Part shown: positions 7,029 to 16,091 of the stretch, one piece after another
How positions within the stretch are numbered: the first letter of the stretch is position 1
Layout of the letters: each line of letters begins with the position of its first letter
Origin: RHLJ01 sp965601955
Lineage (GTDB): Bacteria > Bacteroidota > Rhodothermia > Balneolales > Balneolaceae
DNA: 64,000 bases
Direction: 5' to 3'
NCBI GenBank assembly: GCA_965601955.1
Contig: OZ271855.1
Span: 1,240,001-1,304,000, forward strand
Made by a program: the position numbers and the translations under genes
The notes under the pieces: model-generated
Told to the model about the DNA's origin: nothing
Databases searched by the model: none
Seen by the model: only the letters and a program-made list of their open reading frames with translations

Positions 7029-7523
7029 CTAAATAAATTTTTCTAAGAATTGTTGAGATATGATTGCAAACTCAACCTTATAACTAATGAACTTTTCATT
7101 ACATTTTAATCGTAACTCTTCCCGTTCATCTTTGTTTAACCTTTTTGCTTGAGTAATAAATTCGTGAAGAATTTTGGAAGGATGTTGAATATCTGTTAAC
7201 CTATTAACGATATCTAAAACTGTTGTTGATTTAGTGATCAAAATTGAGGTTTTATAATCCAATTGGTTTTTTTTCATAAGTAAATTCTCAACATATACTT
7301 TAGGATCAGCCGCATTGTGATATTCCTCGAGAATTAGCTTGTGTCGATACTCTTCAAATATTAATTCGTATTCCAACTGTACTCGGATATACTCCTCAAT
7401 AGCCTCTTTTTCAAAATTATGAACCCTTCTTTTTTTGTCGAGGTAATATCTACCCATAAATCCCAAAAGAGTAGCAATTCCACCAATTAAAACAGAAAAA
7501 AGAATGGGTACTAAATCTTCCAT
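7029..7523 (-). CDS. Hypothetical single-TM protein
   Basis: 164 residues, not recognised. One N-terminal membrane segment (about residues 6-27, VPILFSVLIGGIATLLGFMG) is followed by a Lys/Arg-rich stretch and a long charged, probably helical cytoplasmic domain. It is third in a minus-strand cluster: its ATG lies 2 bases after the stop of the SRAP relic, itself 2 bases after the previous stop, so all three are probably one transcript. The gene is visibly more AT-rich than the core genes nearby and lies in the accessory region. Topology suggests a membrane-anchored partner of the upstream membrane protein, but no function can be assigned. Confidence 0.6.
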   Translation of the reverse strand: MEDLVPILFSVLIGGIATLLGFMGRYYLDKKRRVHNFEKEAIEEYIRVQLEYELIFEEYRHKLILEEYHNAADPKVYVENLLMKKNQLDYKTSILITKSTTVLDIVNRLTDIQHPSKILHEFITQAKRLNKDEREELRLKCNEKFISYKVEFAIISQQFLEKFI

Positions 7524-7525
7524 TA

Positions 7526-7699
7526 TTAGAATAAGGTTGAGGGTTCCATCAGCTCTTTGAAATTATTCCTCACGTTTCCCACAGCCTTGGAAACCACATG
7601 CGCCTGCATGACATCATTTGGAAAGGGTTGAAGTATATCAACTAAGATGTCTTCAATTTCTTTTACTTCTTCAAAAGTAAGAGTGTATCTACCGCACAT
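7526..7699 (-). pseudogene. Internally deleted SRAP (YedK/HMCES) relic
   Basis: A 57-codon ORF. It begins MCGRYTLTFEE, the hallmark start of SRAP proteins whose Cys2 forms a thiazolidine link with abasic DNA. It then passes directly into LQPFPNDVMQ and VSKAVGNVRN..ELMEP, the usual C-terminal end of the same family. The roughly 150 central residues, holding the Asn, Glu and His active-site positions, are absent, so ordinary SRAP chemistry is unlikely. The frame is intact between the two ends, consistent with an in-frame deletion. It is packed with 2-base gaps between two membrane-protein genes. It may be a relic or a repurposed micro-protein. Confidence 0.7.
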
Positions 7700-7701
7700 A
7701 G

Positions 7702-8349
7702 TTAGAATAAATTTTTAGTAATAAAATCGCCTATCAAAATTAGATTCGCTATCGTGAAAAAGAATATAGGATGGAATAAGTATGAAGATTCATCCATTCC
7801 TATCCAAAACCTAATTCTGGTTGTCAGATAGATCCTTATTGACTCAAATAAACCAAATTTTCTTTTAGCACTTAAAGATCTTTTTCCCGAAATGACAACA
7901 TTAACATTGGTATAGTAAAACAACCCTTCACTCATTGGGTAAGCCCTGTTAACTGTAAATACCTTTTTTTCAGTTGTTAAATTGCTCAGTTCAGGATGCT
8001 CTTCTATAAGCAATTCTTCGTTGCTCTTTCTTCTTTTTGATAACCGTTTTACCATATAATAAGGCAATGAAGTTCTAGTAAATGCCTCTCTATATTGTTC
8101 CTTAAGATTATTTTTAAGATTGCCGTATAAAAGCACGTAATATCGATAGAAGATTATCCAATAGAATAAGCATGCAAAATAGGGTAGTATGTCGGGTTCA
8201 GAAAAACTAATCCCACCTCCTAAAAGATTAAATTCTTTTCCAATGTCACCTCCAGCGAAGAGATACACAAACGCTAGAAAAGTTAATACATTTACTGCTT
8301 TAGCTCTTTTTTTAAGTAGTTCTAAGTCGTTCTTTTCTTTATCTGACAT
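7702..8349 (-). CDS. Hypothetical multi-TM membrane protein
   Basis: 215 residues, not recognised. Hydrophobic segments lie near residues 19-35 (VLTFLAFVYLFAGG), 52-75 (ILPYFACLFYWIIFYRYYVLL) and 192-212 (FHPIFFFTIANLILIG), with a basic cytoplasmic loop between the second and third. It leads the three-ORF cluster with the SRAP relic and the single-TM protein. AT-rich composition and lack of recognisable family match the accessory nature of the region. A membrane-associated defence or signalling function can be imagined but nothing in the sequence proves it. Confidence 0.6.
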   Translation of the reverse strand: MSDKEKNDLELLKKRAKAVNVLTFLAFVYLFAGGDIGKEFNLLGGGISFSEPDILPYFACLFYWIIFYRYYVLLYGNLKNNLKEQYREAFTRTSLPYYMVKRLSKRRKSNEELLIEEHPELSNLTTEKKVFTVNRAYPMSEGLFYYTNVNVVISGKRSLSAKRKFGLFESIRIYLTTRIRFWIGMDESSYLFHPIFFFTIANLILIGDFITKNLF

Positions 8350-8541
8350 TGATTACTAGTTAGTTCAATTTATATTCAGATTAACAATGACTTAAAGTGT
8401 AAAAATGAAGCTAGAAGTACAACGGTTTTTTGCCACAGACGATACCACGATCGGCTTTTTGGGATCACAAAAACAACCCTTGCATCAAACAGGAAATCCC
8501 TGTTCATTAGTGACTCATTCTAACTAAATGGGATTCACGAA

Positions 8542-10746
8542 ATGGGGAAGTCACTCGCACTGATAACGGCAGCCATTCTATTTATTTCTTCATCGGCTGT
8601 TCAGGCTCAGGAAAAAACGAAATTTGAAATTGAAGACGGGCTTAAAGCGCTTGGAATAAGCGTTCCGACTACTTCTAAAGATGGAAAACATGCAGTAGTC
8701 AGAGTAGCTGGACGTGCTGATCGATTGGGGGTTAATCACGACCGTTTTGCGGATCCAACTTATGTTCAGAAAAACACTGCACGCTTCCTTCTCATTGATA
8801 CCGAAAGTGGAGAGCAAAAGGAATTACTTCCTTCGGGTTCTCAAGTAAGTGGTTTATTCTTTTCCAATGACGATTCTAAAATTGCCTATCTCAAATTAGT
8901 TGATCAGCGCTACCAGTTGTTTGTTTATGATGTAGATCGTAACCGACATCGTCAAATAAGACTAAAGACAGATCTCGAACTCTCTGACTTTTTCTTGTAT
9001 TGGCACCCGGATGATTCAGCAATTATTGTCGGACTACGCGCTGAGAACTGGAGAGCCAAAGCGGATTCCATGTATAAAGAATTAACAGAAGGGCCGATCA
9101 CGATTCAGACATCAGACAATAGTACGTTGGCATGGGATAGAGTATGGTCTCAGGGATCAAAAACTCAGTTAGCCTCAGTAAATGTTTCAAATCGAGATGT
9201 AACCGTTTTAACGGATGAGGGGAACTTCCAGCAGCTGATTCTGGAAGAAAATGCTGAATATCTGACCTATGGTAAGAGTCACCGTGTACGTACGGATTAT
9301 GGACGAACTGGTGATTCAGAATTTGAGGTGATCAAATTATATTTATCTGATATGACCCAGGATACCCTGTATGAGCGCTCAGAAGATCGACCAAACTGGA
9401 ACTGGAATAATGCAGGTAATACCTATGCTTATACCGAAAAAGGAAAGGTATTTCTTCAGAAAGCGGATACTTCTGAGGCTGTTGAAATCACAAAAGGGGC
9501 CTATGAGTACATTGCTGACGAAGACACTACGGAACTCCAGTTCTCTGTAATAAGATGGCATCCCCAGGATGAAAGCATCTTACTTCGATCTGAAAAGGGA
9601 TATCATCTTTCTGGTTTAGACAGCGGTTCAGTAGAGATGGTTTACACTTTCCCTAAAAATCCTGATCAAGCACCAAGAAGATCGATAGCCCATTGGTCGC
9701 AAGATGGAACCTACCTCTACATGAGTTATTCAGCACGGGATAAATGGGAGCGCGGAATTACCCGGTATAATCTCGAAACTCAAAGTATGGAGGATCTTCG
9801 CATCGATGGAGATTTATATTCAGGCTGGGTTTTCCCTGAAGAATCGGATGTGATTTTATTCGAACAGAGCGATGGAGTTCAGCCTAATGAGTTATTTGTT
9901 GCTAATGCTGAAATGCAAAATATTCGTCAGCTTACCCAGGTGAACGACTGGTCGGCCAATAAACAATTGGCAACTTCTGAACTAGTCCAATACACAGACA
10001 TTGATGGAGATACGCTATATGGTGTGCTTTATTACCCTGTGGATTATGAGGAAGGCAAGCGATATCCGCTTGTGGCTTATGTGTATGAAACCTTCTTCAA
10101 TAATGGATTCAATGCATTTATAAATATCCTGACTGCTCAGAATTATTTTGTCATTCGTCCATCGGTAGATTTGGAACGGGGTTATCCCGGCGAAGCCTGG
10201 ATGAAGGGGGTAATGCCTGTGATTAATAAATTGGTGGATCGGGGATTGGTGGATCCAAACAAGCTAGGCGTTCAGGGTATTTCTTATGGTGGATATGCAG
10301 CCAACCTGTTGATTACCCAAACAGATAGATTTGCCGCAGCGGTAAATACTTCTGGTAAGGTGAATATTATTTCCTTCCTTGGTGATTCTCCTAAAATCAC
10401 GACTCGAAATTACGATGCAGCAGAAGTTGGGCAAGATCGTATTGGACAATCTCTTTGGGAAGCTGAGGACAAGTACATTGCACATTCAGCGGTGATGTAT
10501 GCGGATCGAATTAAGACACCATTGCTTATGCTGACCGGCGAAGGTGATTGGAATGTGCCCGAAACCAATCAGCGCGAAATGTACTATGCTCTTCGTCGCC
10601 TTGATAAGAAGGTAAAGTGGGTACATTATCGTTATGGCGGTCATGGTGCAGGCCGCGCCGGGCGCGTTGAAGATTATTATCATCACTGGGAAACGGTGCT
10701 CGATTGGTATGATGAGCATTTCTTTCCTGAGGAGGATGAGGATTGA
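8542..10746 (+). CDS. S9-family (prolyl oligopeptidase/DPP-like) peptidase, secreted
   Basis: 734 residues: a signal peptide ending SAVQAQ (about residue 22), a beta-propeller (WD40-like TolB/PD40 repeats) over roughly residues 60-470, and a C-terminal alpha/beta hydrolase domain. The catalytic triad is legible: Ser581 in GISYGGYA, Asp669 in GEGDWNVP and His701 in YGGHGAGR. The layout matches periplasmic S9 peptidases of Bacteroidota that cleave short peptides, often after Pro or Ala. The last residues are a run of acidic amino acids. The upstream gap 8350-8541 holds no gene. A tRNA-Gly-like tail and terminator follow the stop. Confidence 0.88.
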   Translation: MGKSLALITAAILFISSSAVQAQEKTKFEIEDGLKALGISVPTTSKDGKHAVVRVAGRADRLGVNHDRFADPTYVQKNTARFLLIDTESGEQKELLPSGSQVSGLFFSNDDSKIAYLKLVDQRYQLFVYDVDRNRHRQIRLKTDLELSDFFLYWHPDDSAIIVGLRAENWRAKADSMYKELTEGPITIQTSDNSTLAWDRVWSQGSKTQLASVNVSNRDVTVLTDEGNFQQLILEENAEYLTYGKSHRVRTDYGRTGDSEFEVIKLYLSDMTQDTLYERSEDRPNWNWNNAGNTYAYTEKGKVFLQKADTSEAVEITKGAYEYIADEDTTELQFSVIRWHPQDESILLRSEKGYHLSGLDSGSVEMVYTFPKNPDQAPRRSIAHWSQDGTYLYMSYSARDKWERGITRYNLETQSMEDLRIDGDLYSGWVFPEESDVILFEQSDGVQPNELFVANAEMQNIRQLTQVNDWSANKQLATSELVQYTDIDGDTLYGVLYYPVDYEEGKRYPLVAYVYETFFNNGFNAFINILTAQNYFVIRPSVDLERGYPGEAWMKGVMPVINKLVDRGLVDPNKLGVQGISYGGYAANLLITQTDRFAAAVNTSGKVNIISFLGDSPKITTRNYDAAEVGQDRIGQSLWEAEDKYIAHSAVMYADRIKTPLLMLTGEGDWNVPETNQREMYYALRRLDKKVKWVHYRYGGHGAGRAGRVEDYYHHWETVLDWYDEHFFPEEDED

Positions 10747-10751
10747 TTTGT

Positions 10752-10825
10752 CATCCTGAGCTTGGGTAATCTCGTTTTTCGCAAATTAAAGGGTCTTTAA
10801 CGATAGTTGTGACCTTTTTTTTTGT
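10752..10825 (+). repeat. Repeat-derived stretch with possible fourth tRNA-Gly tail and terminator
   Basis: TCATCCTGAG (10760-10769) is the half-site of the dispersed intergenic repeat. TCTCGTTTTTCGC (10770-10782) matches the tRNA-Gly tail TCTCGTTTCTCGC at 12 of 13 bases, and AAAGGGTC...GACCTTT plus a T-run forms a weak terminator. The tRNA match is short and may be chance. Confidence 0.4.
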
Positions 10826-10880
10826 TTGGAAATCTTTAATTTTGTTTTGCTTGTCTTGTTTTCATTTAAAATAAAATACG

Positions 10881-13800
10881 ATGCTAAAAAAAACTCTATT
10901 TACAGCATTTGGTCTGTTTTTTATTACCAGTTATTCATTAGCACAGGAAAAGGATGAGGGCAATATTGATATCTCCTCACTTATTAGTTTTGAAGACGAT
11001 TCTTCATTAATCACACCTTATTCAGATCTCGATAGAATTCGTAGAAAACAACAAGTGAATGGTTTAGGTCCTAGTGATGAGATTTGGAAAAAGGTTGAAT
11101 GGCCAAATCCCGAGCAAAACTTTTTTCCTTCTAAACTTATTATTCCAGCTGGAGATATAAACGGAGATGGAGTTACTGATTTTATAAAAACATTTGAGAG
11201 CTTGGATGAAAGAACCGATGAGCTTTATGACTACACGTTAAAAACACTCATTTATTATGGAAAAAAAGGAGAAATCAATACGCATGATGATATTGTTTAT
11301 TATGAGGTTAAGCCTGTAGGAGATTTAAATGGGGATGGATACGCAGATGCTGTTGGTGAAGACCTGGAGGGAAATTTTGTATTACTTGTGGGATCTGATG
11401 AAGGGTATCAAGTTTTAGAAAGTAGTTCAGAGGTCGAACTTGCAGAAATGTTGAACAGCTTTGGAGCTTCTCAAAATTTAAGAAACATTAATTTCAGAAC
11501 GGGAAGAGACATTAATGGAGATGAATATGAAGATATCAATGGGGTAGAATTCCTAAATGGAGAGTATGTATACTACGAACTTCATGGTAATCCAGAGATT
11601 GTCAATATTGAATTGAGCACGTATGATTTTGATCAATTTGAATCGATGTTCAATTTCGTAAATACCATAAAAAGGAATGACACTACTTTTTTTGCCGTTG
11701 TAGATTATTCATCATACAGCGTAGAGTTTCTATTTAAACGAGGAGATTCTTTAGTAGTAGATACCTCATTTGATTTAACTGGAATTGATTTTGTTCCAAC
11801 CTATATAGATATAAGTGACTATACGGGTGATGGAGTGAAGGATTTAGTTTTTGGTCACCGCCATTTTGGCAAGCATTACTTTTCTCGTGGAGATACTATT
11901 TTGTCCAATTTTTTTGAGCCTCTTACCGGAAATGAAGAAACTGATAAGATTTTTGATACGAGCGATCTTTCATTAGTAGGTAGAGAGCTACTACCAATTG
12001 GAGATGATGATGGCGATGGTGTCTCTAGATTAATGCTAGTCTTTGAGGGCTTTCTCACCTATTTCTCAATTCAGCATGATGGAGATCAATATTATTTCAA
12101 TGAAGATGAAAATTTTAAAGTAGCAGATTTTGGTTCTGAGGGTGAATTTATTCTTGGTGGCGATTTATTTAAGTCATCTATTTATCCATTCAGTTATGAT
12201 ATAGAAAAAGCAACGATATTTACCGTTGAAGACGCAGAGCGATATTTTCACATAATTGTTTCAGGTGATTCTACACTAGAAAATATAGAAGAAAGAATTG
12301 TTCAGGTCATTTCCCATGAAAAAGATGGGATAGATTCAGACATAACGGAGTTATTCTTTCTGGGCGATTTAGAAGGGGATGGGATTGATAATTTTGGGGT
12401 GCGAACTACCCAGCCAAAGCTCGTTATATACAATGGGTTTAACGAGCAGGATACTATGCAAATAAAAACTCCTGAGGGTTTTATTGTCGAAGAGGCATAT
12501 GGAGGGAATTTTTTAGATGTTGACTCAAGAAGCTTGATGGTTTTACTAAGAGAGACGAATCAGCAAGAGGATGGAGAAACAGAGTCAAGGGTAAACTTTT
12601 ATGCAATAAGTACCTCTGCTAATCTTGTAGATTCAATTTTAGCAAAAGAGATTTCACCTCTATATACCGAAATTGATATGATTTCAAATCTTGGAGATAT
12701 AAATAATGATGGATACGATGATATAGGGTTGACAAATTACCCATTTAAAGAAGTTGCAATATTTTTGGGAAACACTGTTTTATCACGTGAACCGGATTTA
12801 GCAATAGTTTATACACTAGATAGCTTTGGAGAGTATCCAGGGCAAAATGTATCGTTAATACAAGGGCTTGGAGATATAAATGGCGATGAAATAGATGACT
12901 TTATTGTTGGAGATCCGTGGAGGGCTTTTGTTGACGCAAACCATATAGGGGGTACATTATTTGTTCATTTTGGTCAGGATATAGCCTCACCTGAATACCT
13001 TAGTCCTGATGCTATTTTAAGACCTGATACCTCAAATTTAGATAATCGGCAATGGATATTCGGTATAAACGAGGTAGCAGTAGGCGATTTTAATGGAGAC
13101 GGGTACAAAGATATCTCTTCAAAAGCCTTTCATCATTCAGATGAAGGATTTGATGAAGGGGTAGGAGCTATACATTATTATTTTGGTAGGGACAGTGGTC
13201 TTGAAAGCCAACCTGATACTACCATTCCGATTCGAATGGAATACATATCGGGATTTGAAGTAGAAGAAGTATATAGTCGATATGGAGGAAGAGAGTTGCT
13301 TTCTTCTATACCTGATTTAAATGGGGATGGAGCGGATGAATTACTTTATGTTCCATCAAATCTAGGTCAAAGAGCAGTGATATATGAGGTTGGTTCATCT
13401 CCAAATGAAGAAGTACTCGCGATACTCGAGCCTGAAAACCCAAATGTAGGTCTTCATAGTGCTGGCAATTTTGTAAATATACAATACCGTACGGTAATAG
13501 GAGATTTTACTGGAGATGGGTCCGTAAATTTTGTAGCCTTTCAAAGGGATGAGATTTATCGGGATGATCCACTTTATATGTATAATTTGTCTGCAATTCC
13601 TGTATCCAATTTTGAGGATAAATATGGCGAATACCCTTCACAATTTTCATTAAGTCAAAACTACCCAAATCCTTTCAACCCTACTACGAACATCAGTTTT
13701 AACCTTCCCAAAACAGCATACGTTGAACTGGATGTGTTCAATGTACTGGGGCAAAAAGTAACAGAATTGGTTAATGGAGAACTCATTTCTGGAGTTCATA

Positions 13801-13901
13801 ATGTTGAATTTGATGCTACCTCATTTTCAAGCGGAGTATACTTTTACAGGTTGAAAACGGATGGCTTCTCAAGTATCAAAAAAATGCTTTTTGTGAAATA
13901 G
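10881..13901 (+). CDS. Large secreted FG-GAP/integrin-alpha-like repeat protein with T9SS sorting domain
   Basis: 1006 residues. A signal peptide (ending SLAQE, near residue 21) is followed by many blades with calcium-binding DxNGDGxxD-type loops (GDINGDGVTDF, GDLNGDGYADA, GDFNGDGYKDI, DLNGDGADEL), typical of FG-GAP/VCBS propellers. The last ~85 residues contain SQNYPNPFNPTTNISF and end FYRLKTDGFSSIKKMLFVK, the type-A T9SS C-terminal sorting signal. The product is thus predicted to cross the outer membrane by T9SS and stay at the surface or be released. Ligand unknown; surface adhesion is inference. A second protein with the same tail lies at 54578-56461. Confidence 0.88.
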   Translation: MLKKTLFTAFGLFFITSYSLAQEKDEGNIDISSLISFEDDSSLITPYSDLDRIRRKQQVNGLGPSDEIWKKVEWPNPEQNFFPSKLIIPAGDINGDGVTDFIKTFESLDERTDELYDYTLKTLIYYGKKGEINTHDDIVYYEVKPVGDLNGDGYADAVGEDLEGNFVLLVGSDEGYQVLESSSEVELAEMLNSFGASQNLRNINFRTGRDINGDEYEDINGVEFLNGEYVYYELHGNPEIVNIELSTYDFDQFESMFNFVNTIKRNDTTFFAVVDYSSYSVEFLFKRGDSLVVDTSFDLTGIDFVPTYIDISDYTGDGVKDLVFGHRHFGKHYFSRGDTILSNFFEPLTGNEETDKIFDTSDLSLVGRELLPIGDDDGDGVSRLMLVFEGFLTYFSIQHDGDQYYFNEDENFKVADFGSEGEFILGGDLFKSSIYPFSYDIEKATIFTVEDAERYFHIIVSGDSTLENIEERIVQVISHEKDGIDSDITELFFLGDLEGDGIDNFGVRTTQPKLVIYNGFNEQDTMQIKTPEGFIVEEAYGGNFLDVDSRSLMVLLRETNQQEDGETESRVNFYAISTSANLVDSILAKEISPLYTEIDMISNLGDINNDGYDDIGLTNYPFKEVAIFLGNTVLSREPDLAIVYTLDSFGEYPGQNVSLIQGLGDINGDEIDDFIVGDPWRAFVDANHIGGTLFVHFGQDIASPEYLSPDAILRPDTSNLDNRQWIFGINEVAVGDFNGDGYKDISSKAFHHSDEGFDEGVGAIHYYFGRDSGLESQPDTTIPIRMEYISGFEVEEVYSRYGGRELLSSIPDLNGDGADELLYVPSNLGQRAVIYEVGSSPNEEVLAILEPENPNVGLHSAGNFVNIQYRTVIGDFTGDGSVNFVAFQRDEIYRDDPLYMYNLSAIPVSNFEDKYGEYPSQFSLSQNYPNPFNPTTNISFNLPKTAYVELDVFNVLGQKVTELVNGELISGVHNVEFDATSFSSGVYFYRLKTDGFSSIKKMLFVK

Positions 13902-14029
13902 AGCAGTTTATAATTCCAGCCTTTCCCCTATTCAACATTCGCCGTATTTTCATTTCATAAATAATTCATCAAGGACATGTATCCTGTGTGATCATGGGAT
14001 ATGATTAAATAAAAAATAAACAAGAAGGC

Positions 14030-14614
14030 ATGGCAGCAATTGAATCAACTATGTTGGAGCTTAATACCCAGGCTCCGGATTTTACTCTTCCCATTGTGAC
14101 AGGTGGGACGTTAAACTTTAACAAGTATGCTCAAAAGGCAAAGGGAACCGTGGTTTGTTTTATTTGCAATCACTGTCCTTTTGTAAAACATATAAACAAG
14201 CAATTGGTAGCAATAGCGAATACATATATTCAGCAGGGAATTAGTTTTGTGGCTATTAGCTCCAATGATGTAGACAACTACCCGGCAGATGCTCCTGATA
14301 AAATGGTGGAAGTAGTTCGGGAAGAAGGATACCCATTTCCTTATCTCTATGACGAAAGCCAGGAAGTAGCAAAACTCTATGAAGCAGCTTGTACTCCTGA
14401 TTTCTATTTGTTTGATGGGGATCAAAAGCTGGTATATCGTGGACAATTTGATTCAAGCCGACCAGGGAATGGGCAAGAAGTAACAGGAGAAGATCTCGAA
14501 AAAGCTATTGTTGCTTTGATGAATGGAGCGTCTCCAGTTGAACCTCAAACTCCAAGCATTGGATGTAATATTAAATGGAAAGCAGGCAACGCGCCTGATT
14601 ACTTCGGAATATAA
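14030..14614 (+). CDS. Thioredoxin-family (redoxin/AhpC-TSA-like) protein
   Basis: 194 residues of thioredoxin fold. The redox motif is CNHCPFVKHI with Cys46 and Cys49, preceded by a PDFTLP segment as in the AhpC/TSA and TlpA families; FDSSRPGNG and the C-terminal PSIGCNIKW are characteristic of this cytosolic subfamily. There is no signal peptide. The pdxH gene starts 2 bases after the stop, so the two are co-transcribed, probably with trmB as well. Likely a thiol peroxidase or disulfide reductase; exact activity not determinable. Confidence 0.85.
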   Translation: MAAIESTMLELNTQAPDFTLPIVTGGTLNFNKYAQKAKGTVVCFICNHCPFVKHINKQLVAIANTYIQQGISFVAISSNDVDNYPADAPDKMVEVVREEGYPFPYLYDESQEVAKLYEAACTPDFYLFDGDQKLVYRGQFDSSRPGNGQEVTGEDLEKAIVALMNGASPVEPQTPSIGCNIKWKAGNAPDYFGI

Positions 14615-14616
14615 AC

Positions 14617-15255
14617 ATGGCAAATATCCAGGATTTACGAAGAGAGTATTCTCAATCTGAATTGGATGAAAAAGAAGTAGACTCCAACCCCATCAATCAA
14701 TTTCAGATTTGGTTCGACCAGGCTATAAAAGCAGATATCCTGGAACCCAATGCAATGTCCTTAGCTACATTGGATTTCCTAACCAGACCGCATAACCGGA
14801 TTGTGCTCCTGAAAGGATTTGATGAGAATGGTTTTACCTTCTTCACCAACTATGAAAGCAGCAAAGGAGGGGAGTTGGCTAGTAACCCCTATGCTTCCTG
14901 CTGTTTCTTCTGGAAAGAGCTGGAACGCCAGGTGCGTATCGAGGGAGAGGTTTCCAAAATCTCTAAAGAAGAGAGCGAAGCCTATTTCAAATCCAGGCCA
15001 AAAATGAGCCAGTTAGGAGCTTTGGCTTCACACCAAAGTATGGAATTACCGGACCGAAATGCCCTGGAGGAAAAGTTCGAAGAACTCCAAAAGGAGTATG
15101 CGGATAAGGAAATCCCAATGCCTGACTATTGGGGGGGCTATGTTATCTCACCATGCTACTTTGAATTCTGGCAGGGGAGACAAAGCAGGTTACACGACCG
15201 AATTAGCTATACCAAGGAAAAAGGAAACTGGATAATCAAGAGATTATCTCCTTAA
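14617..15255 (+). CDS. pdxH: Pyridoxamine 5'-phosphate oxidase
   Basis: FMN-dependent oxidase producing pyridoxal 5'-phosphate from PNP or PMP in vitamin B6 synthesis and salvage. The 212 residues match the family length. Visible are the early LRREY motif, the substrate/FMN segment MSLATLD, R..LLKGFDENGFTFFTNYESSKG, the dimer-contact region ERQVRIEG and the C-terminal FWQGRQSRLHDRI signature followed by the terminal RLSP. It starts with ATG 2 bases after the thioredoxin-like gene. Cytosolic homodimer by family knowledge. Confidence 0.96.
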   Translation: MANIQDLRREYSQSELDEKEVDSNPINQFQIWFDQAIKADILEPNAMSLATLDFLTRPHNRIVLLKGFDENGFTFFTNYESSKGGELASNPYASCCFFWKELERQVRIEGEVSKISKEESEAYFKSRPKMSQLGALASHQSMELPDRNALEEKFEELQKEYADKEIPMPDYWGGYVISPCYFEFWQGRQSRLHDRISYTKEKGNWIIKRLSP

Positions 15256-15264
15256 CCTTTTGTT

Positions 15265-15921
15265 ATGCCAAAGATCAAAGAACAAAGGATGGAAGAAATC
15301 CGGACGTTCGATAACACGTTCGACTGGCATGACTATAACAGCACGAACCCTTTTCCCAAAGGGAGCTGGAATTCTGAGATTTTTAAAAACGACAACCCTA
15401 TCGTTTTAGAATTGGCATGCGGAAAAGGGGAATACTCTATTGGACTGGGGCAGCTCCATCCCCAGAAAAATTATGTAGGTTTTGATATAAAAGGGAACAG
15501 GATGTGGGTTGGGGCTCAAGAAGCGATTGATCTTGAGTTACCGAATATTCGTTTTTTTAGAGCTTTTATTGATCATCTGGATCAGTTTTTTGTGGAGAAG
15601 GAGGTATCTGAAATCTGGATTATTTTTCCGGATCCCCAACTCAAAAAAGATCGCAAAAAATTAACCTCACCAAAGTTCCTTGACCTATATAGACCTTTAC
15701 TCAAAGAAGGTGCTACCATCAATTTAAAAACGGATAGCCCTGAGCTCTACGAGTTTACAAAAAAGGTAATAAAAGAAGAGAATCTTATTCTTCACCGGGA
15801 TGTGGCTGATGTTTATAAAGAGTGTCCCGACGACCCCGAGTTGAGTATCAAAACCTATTATGAAGGGATGCATCTAAAAAGAGGACGAACGATCCATTTT
15901 CTATCATTTAGTATGGATTGA
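15265..15921 (+). CDS. trmB: tRNA (guanine-N7)-methyltransferase
   Basis: SAM-dependent enzyme that makes m7G46 in tRNA variable loops. The 218 residues include LELACGKGEYSIGL (SAM-binding motif I; Ala replaces the usual Gly after Leu-Glu), NYVGFDIKGNR and the family signature IWIIFPDPQLKKDR. It begins 9 bases after pdxH and completes the apparent thioredoxin-pdxH-trmB operon. A dispersed palindromic repeat follows. Confidence 0.93.
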   Translation: MPKIKEQRMEEIRTFDNTFDWHDYNSTNPFPKGSWNSEIFKNDNPIVLELACGKGEYSIGLGQLHPQKNYVGFDIKGNRMWVGAQEAIDLELPNIRFFRAFIDHLDQFFVEKEVSEIWIIFPDPQLKKDRKKLTSPKFLDLYRPLLKEGATINLKTDSPELYEFTKKVIKEENLILHRDVADVYKECPDDPELSIKTYYEGMHLKRGRTIHFLSFSMD

Positions 15922-15940
15922 CGAACCCAGTTTTTTAATA

Positions 15941-16069
15941 GTCATCCCGGACTTGATCCGGGATCTGTAAAGATTGAATCGTTGATTTAGTGAGATATTA
16001 GAACAGGGCATCCCACTACAGATCCCGCAACATGTGCTGAACTTGATTCAGTATCAAGTGCGGGATGAC
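15941..16069. repeat. Dispersed intergenic palindromic repeat (GTCATCCCG family)
   Basis: Bounded by GTCATCCCG (15941-15949) and its complement CGGGATGAC (16061-16069). Inside are CGGACTTGATCCG and the complementary pair CGGGATCT (15959-15966) / AGATCCCG (16020-16027), giving a nested long hairpin. It lies between convergent trmB and a minus-strand gene, as such elements usually do. Confidence 0.85.
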
Positions 16070-16091
16070 CGTAAATAAATTGCGCCATGAG

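Noticed and set aside
4617..10746. Prophage or integrative element with integrase
   Set aside because: No integrase, terminase, capsid or conjugation gene is found behind the tRNA-Gly; only the small GIY-YIG nuclease could mobilise it.
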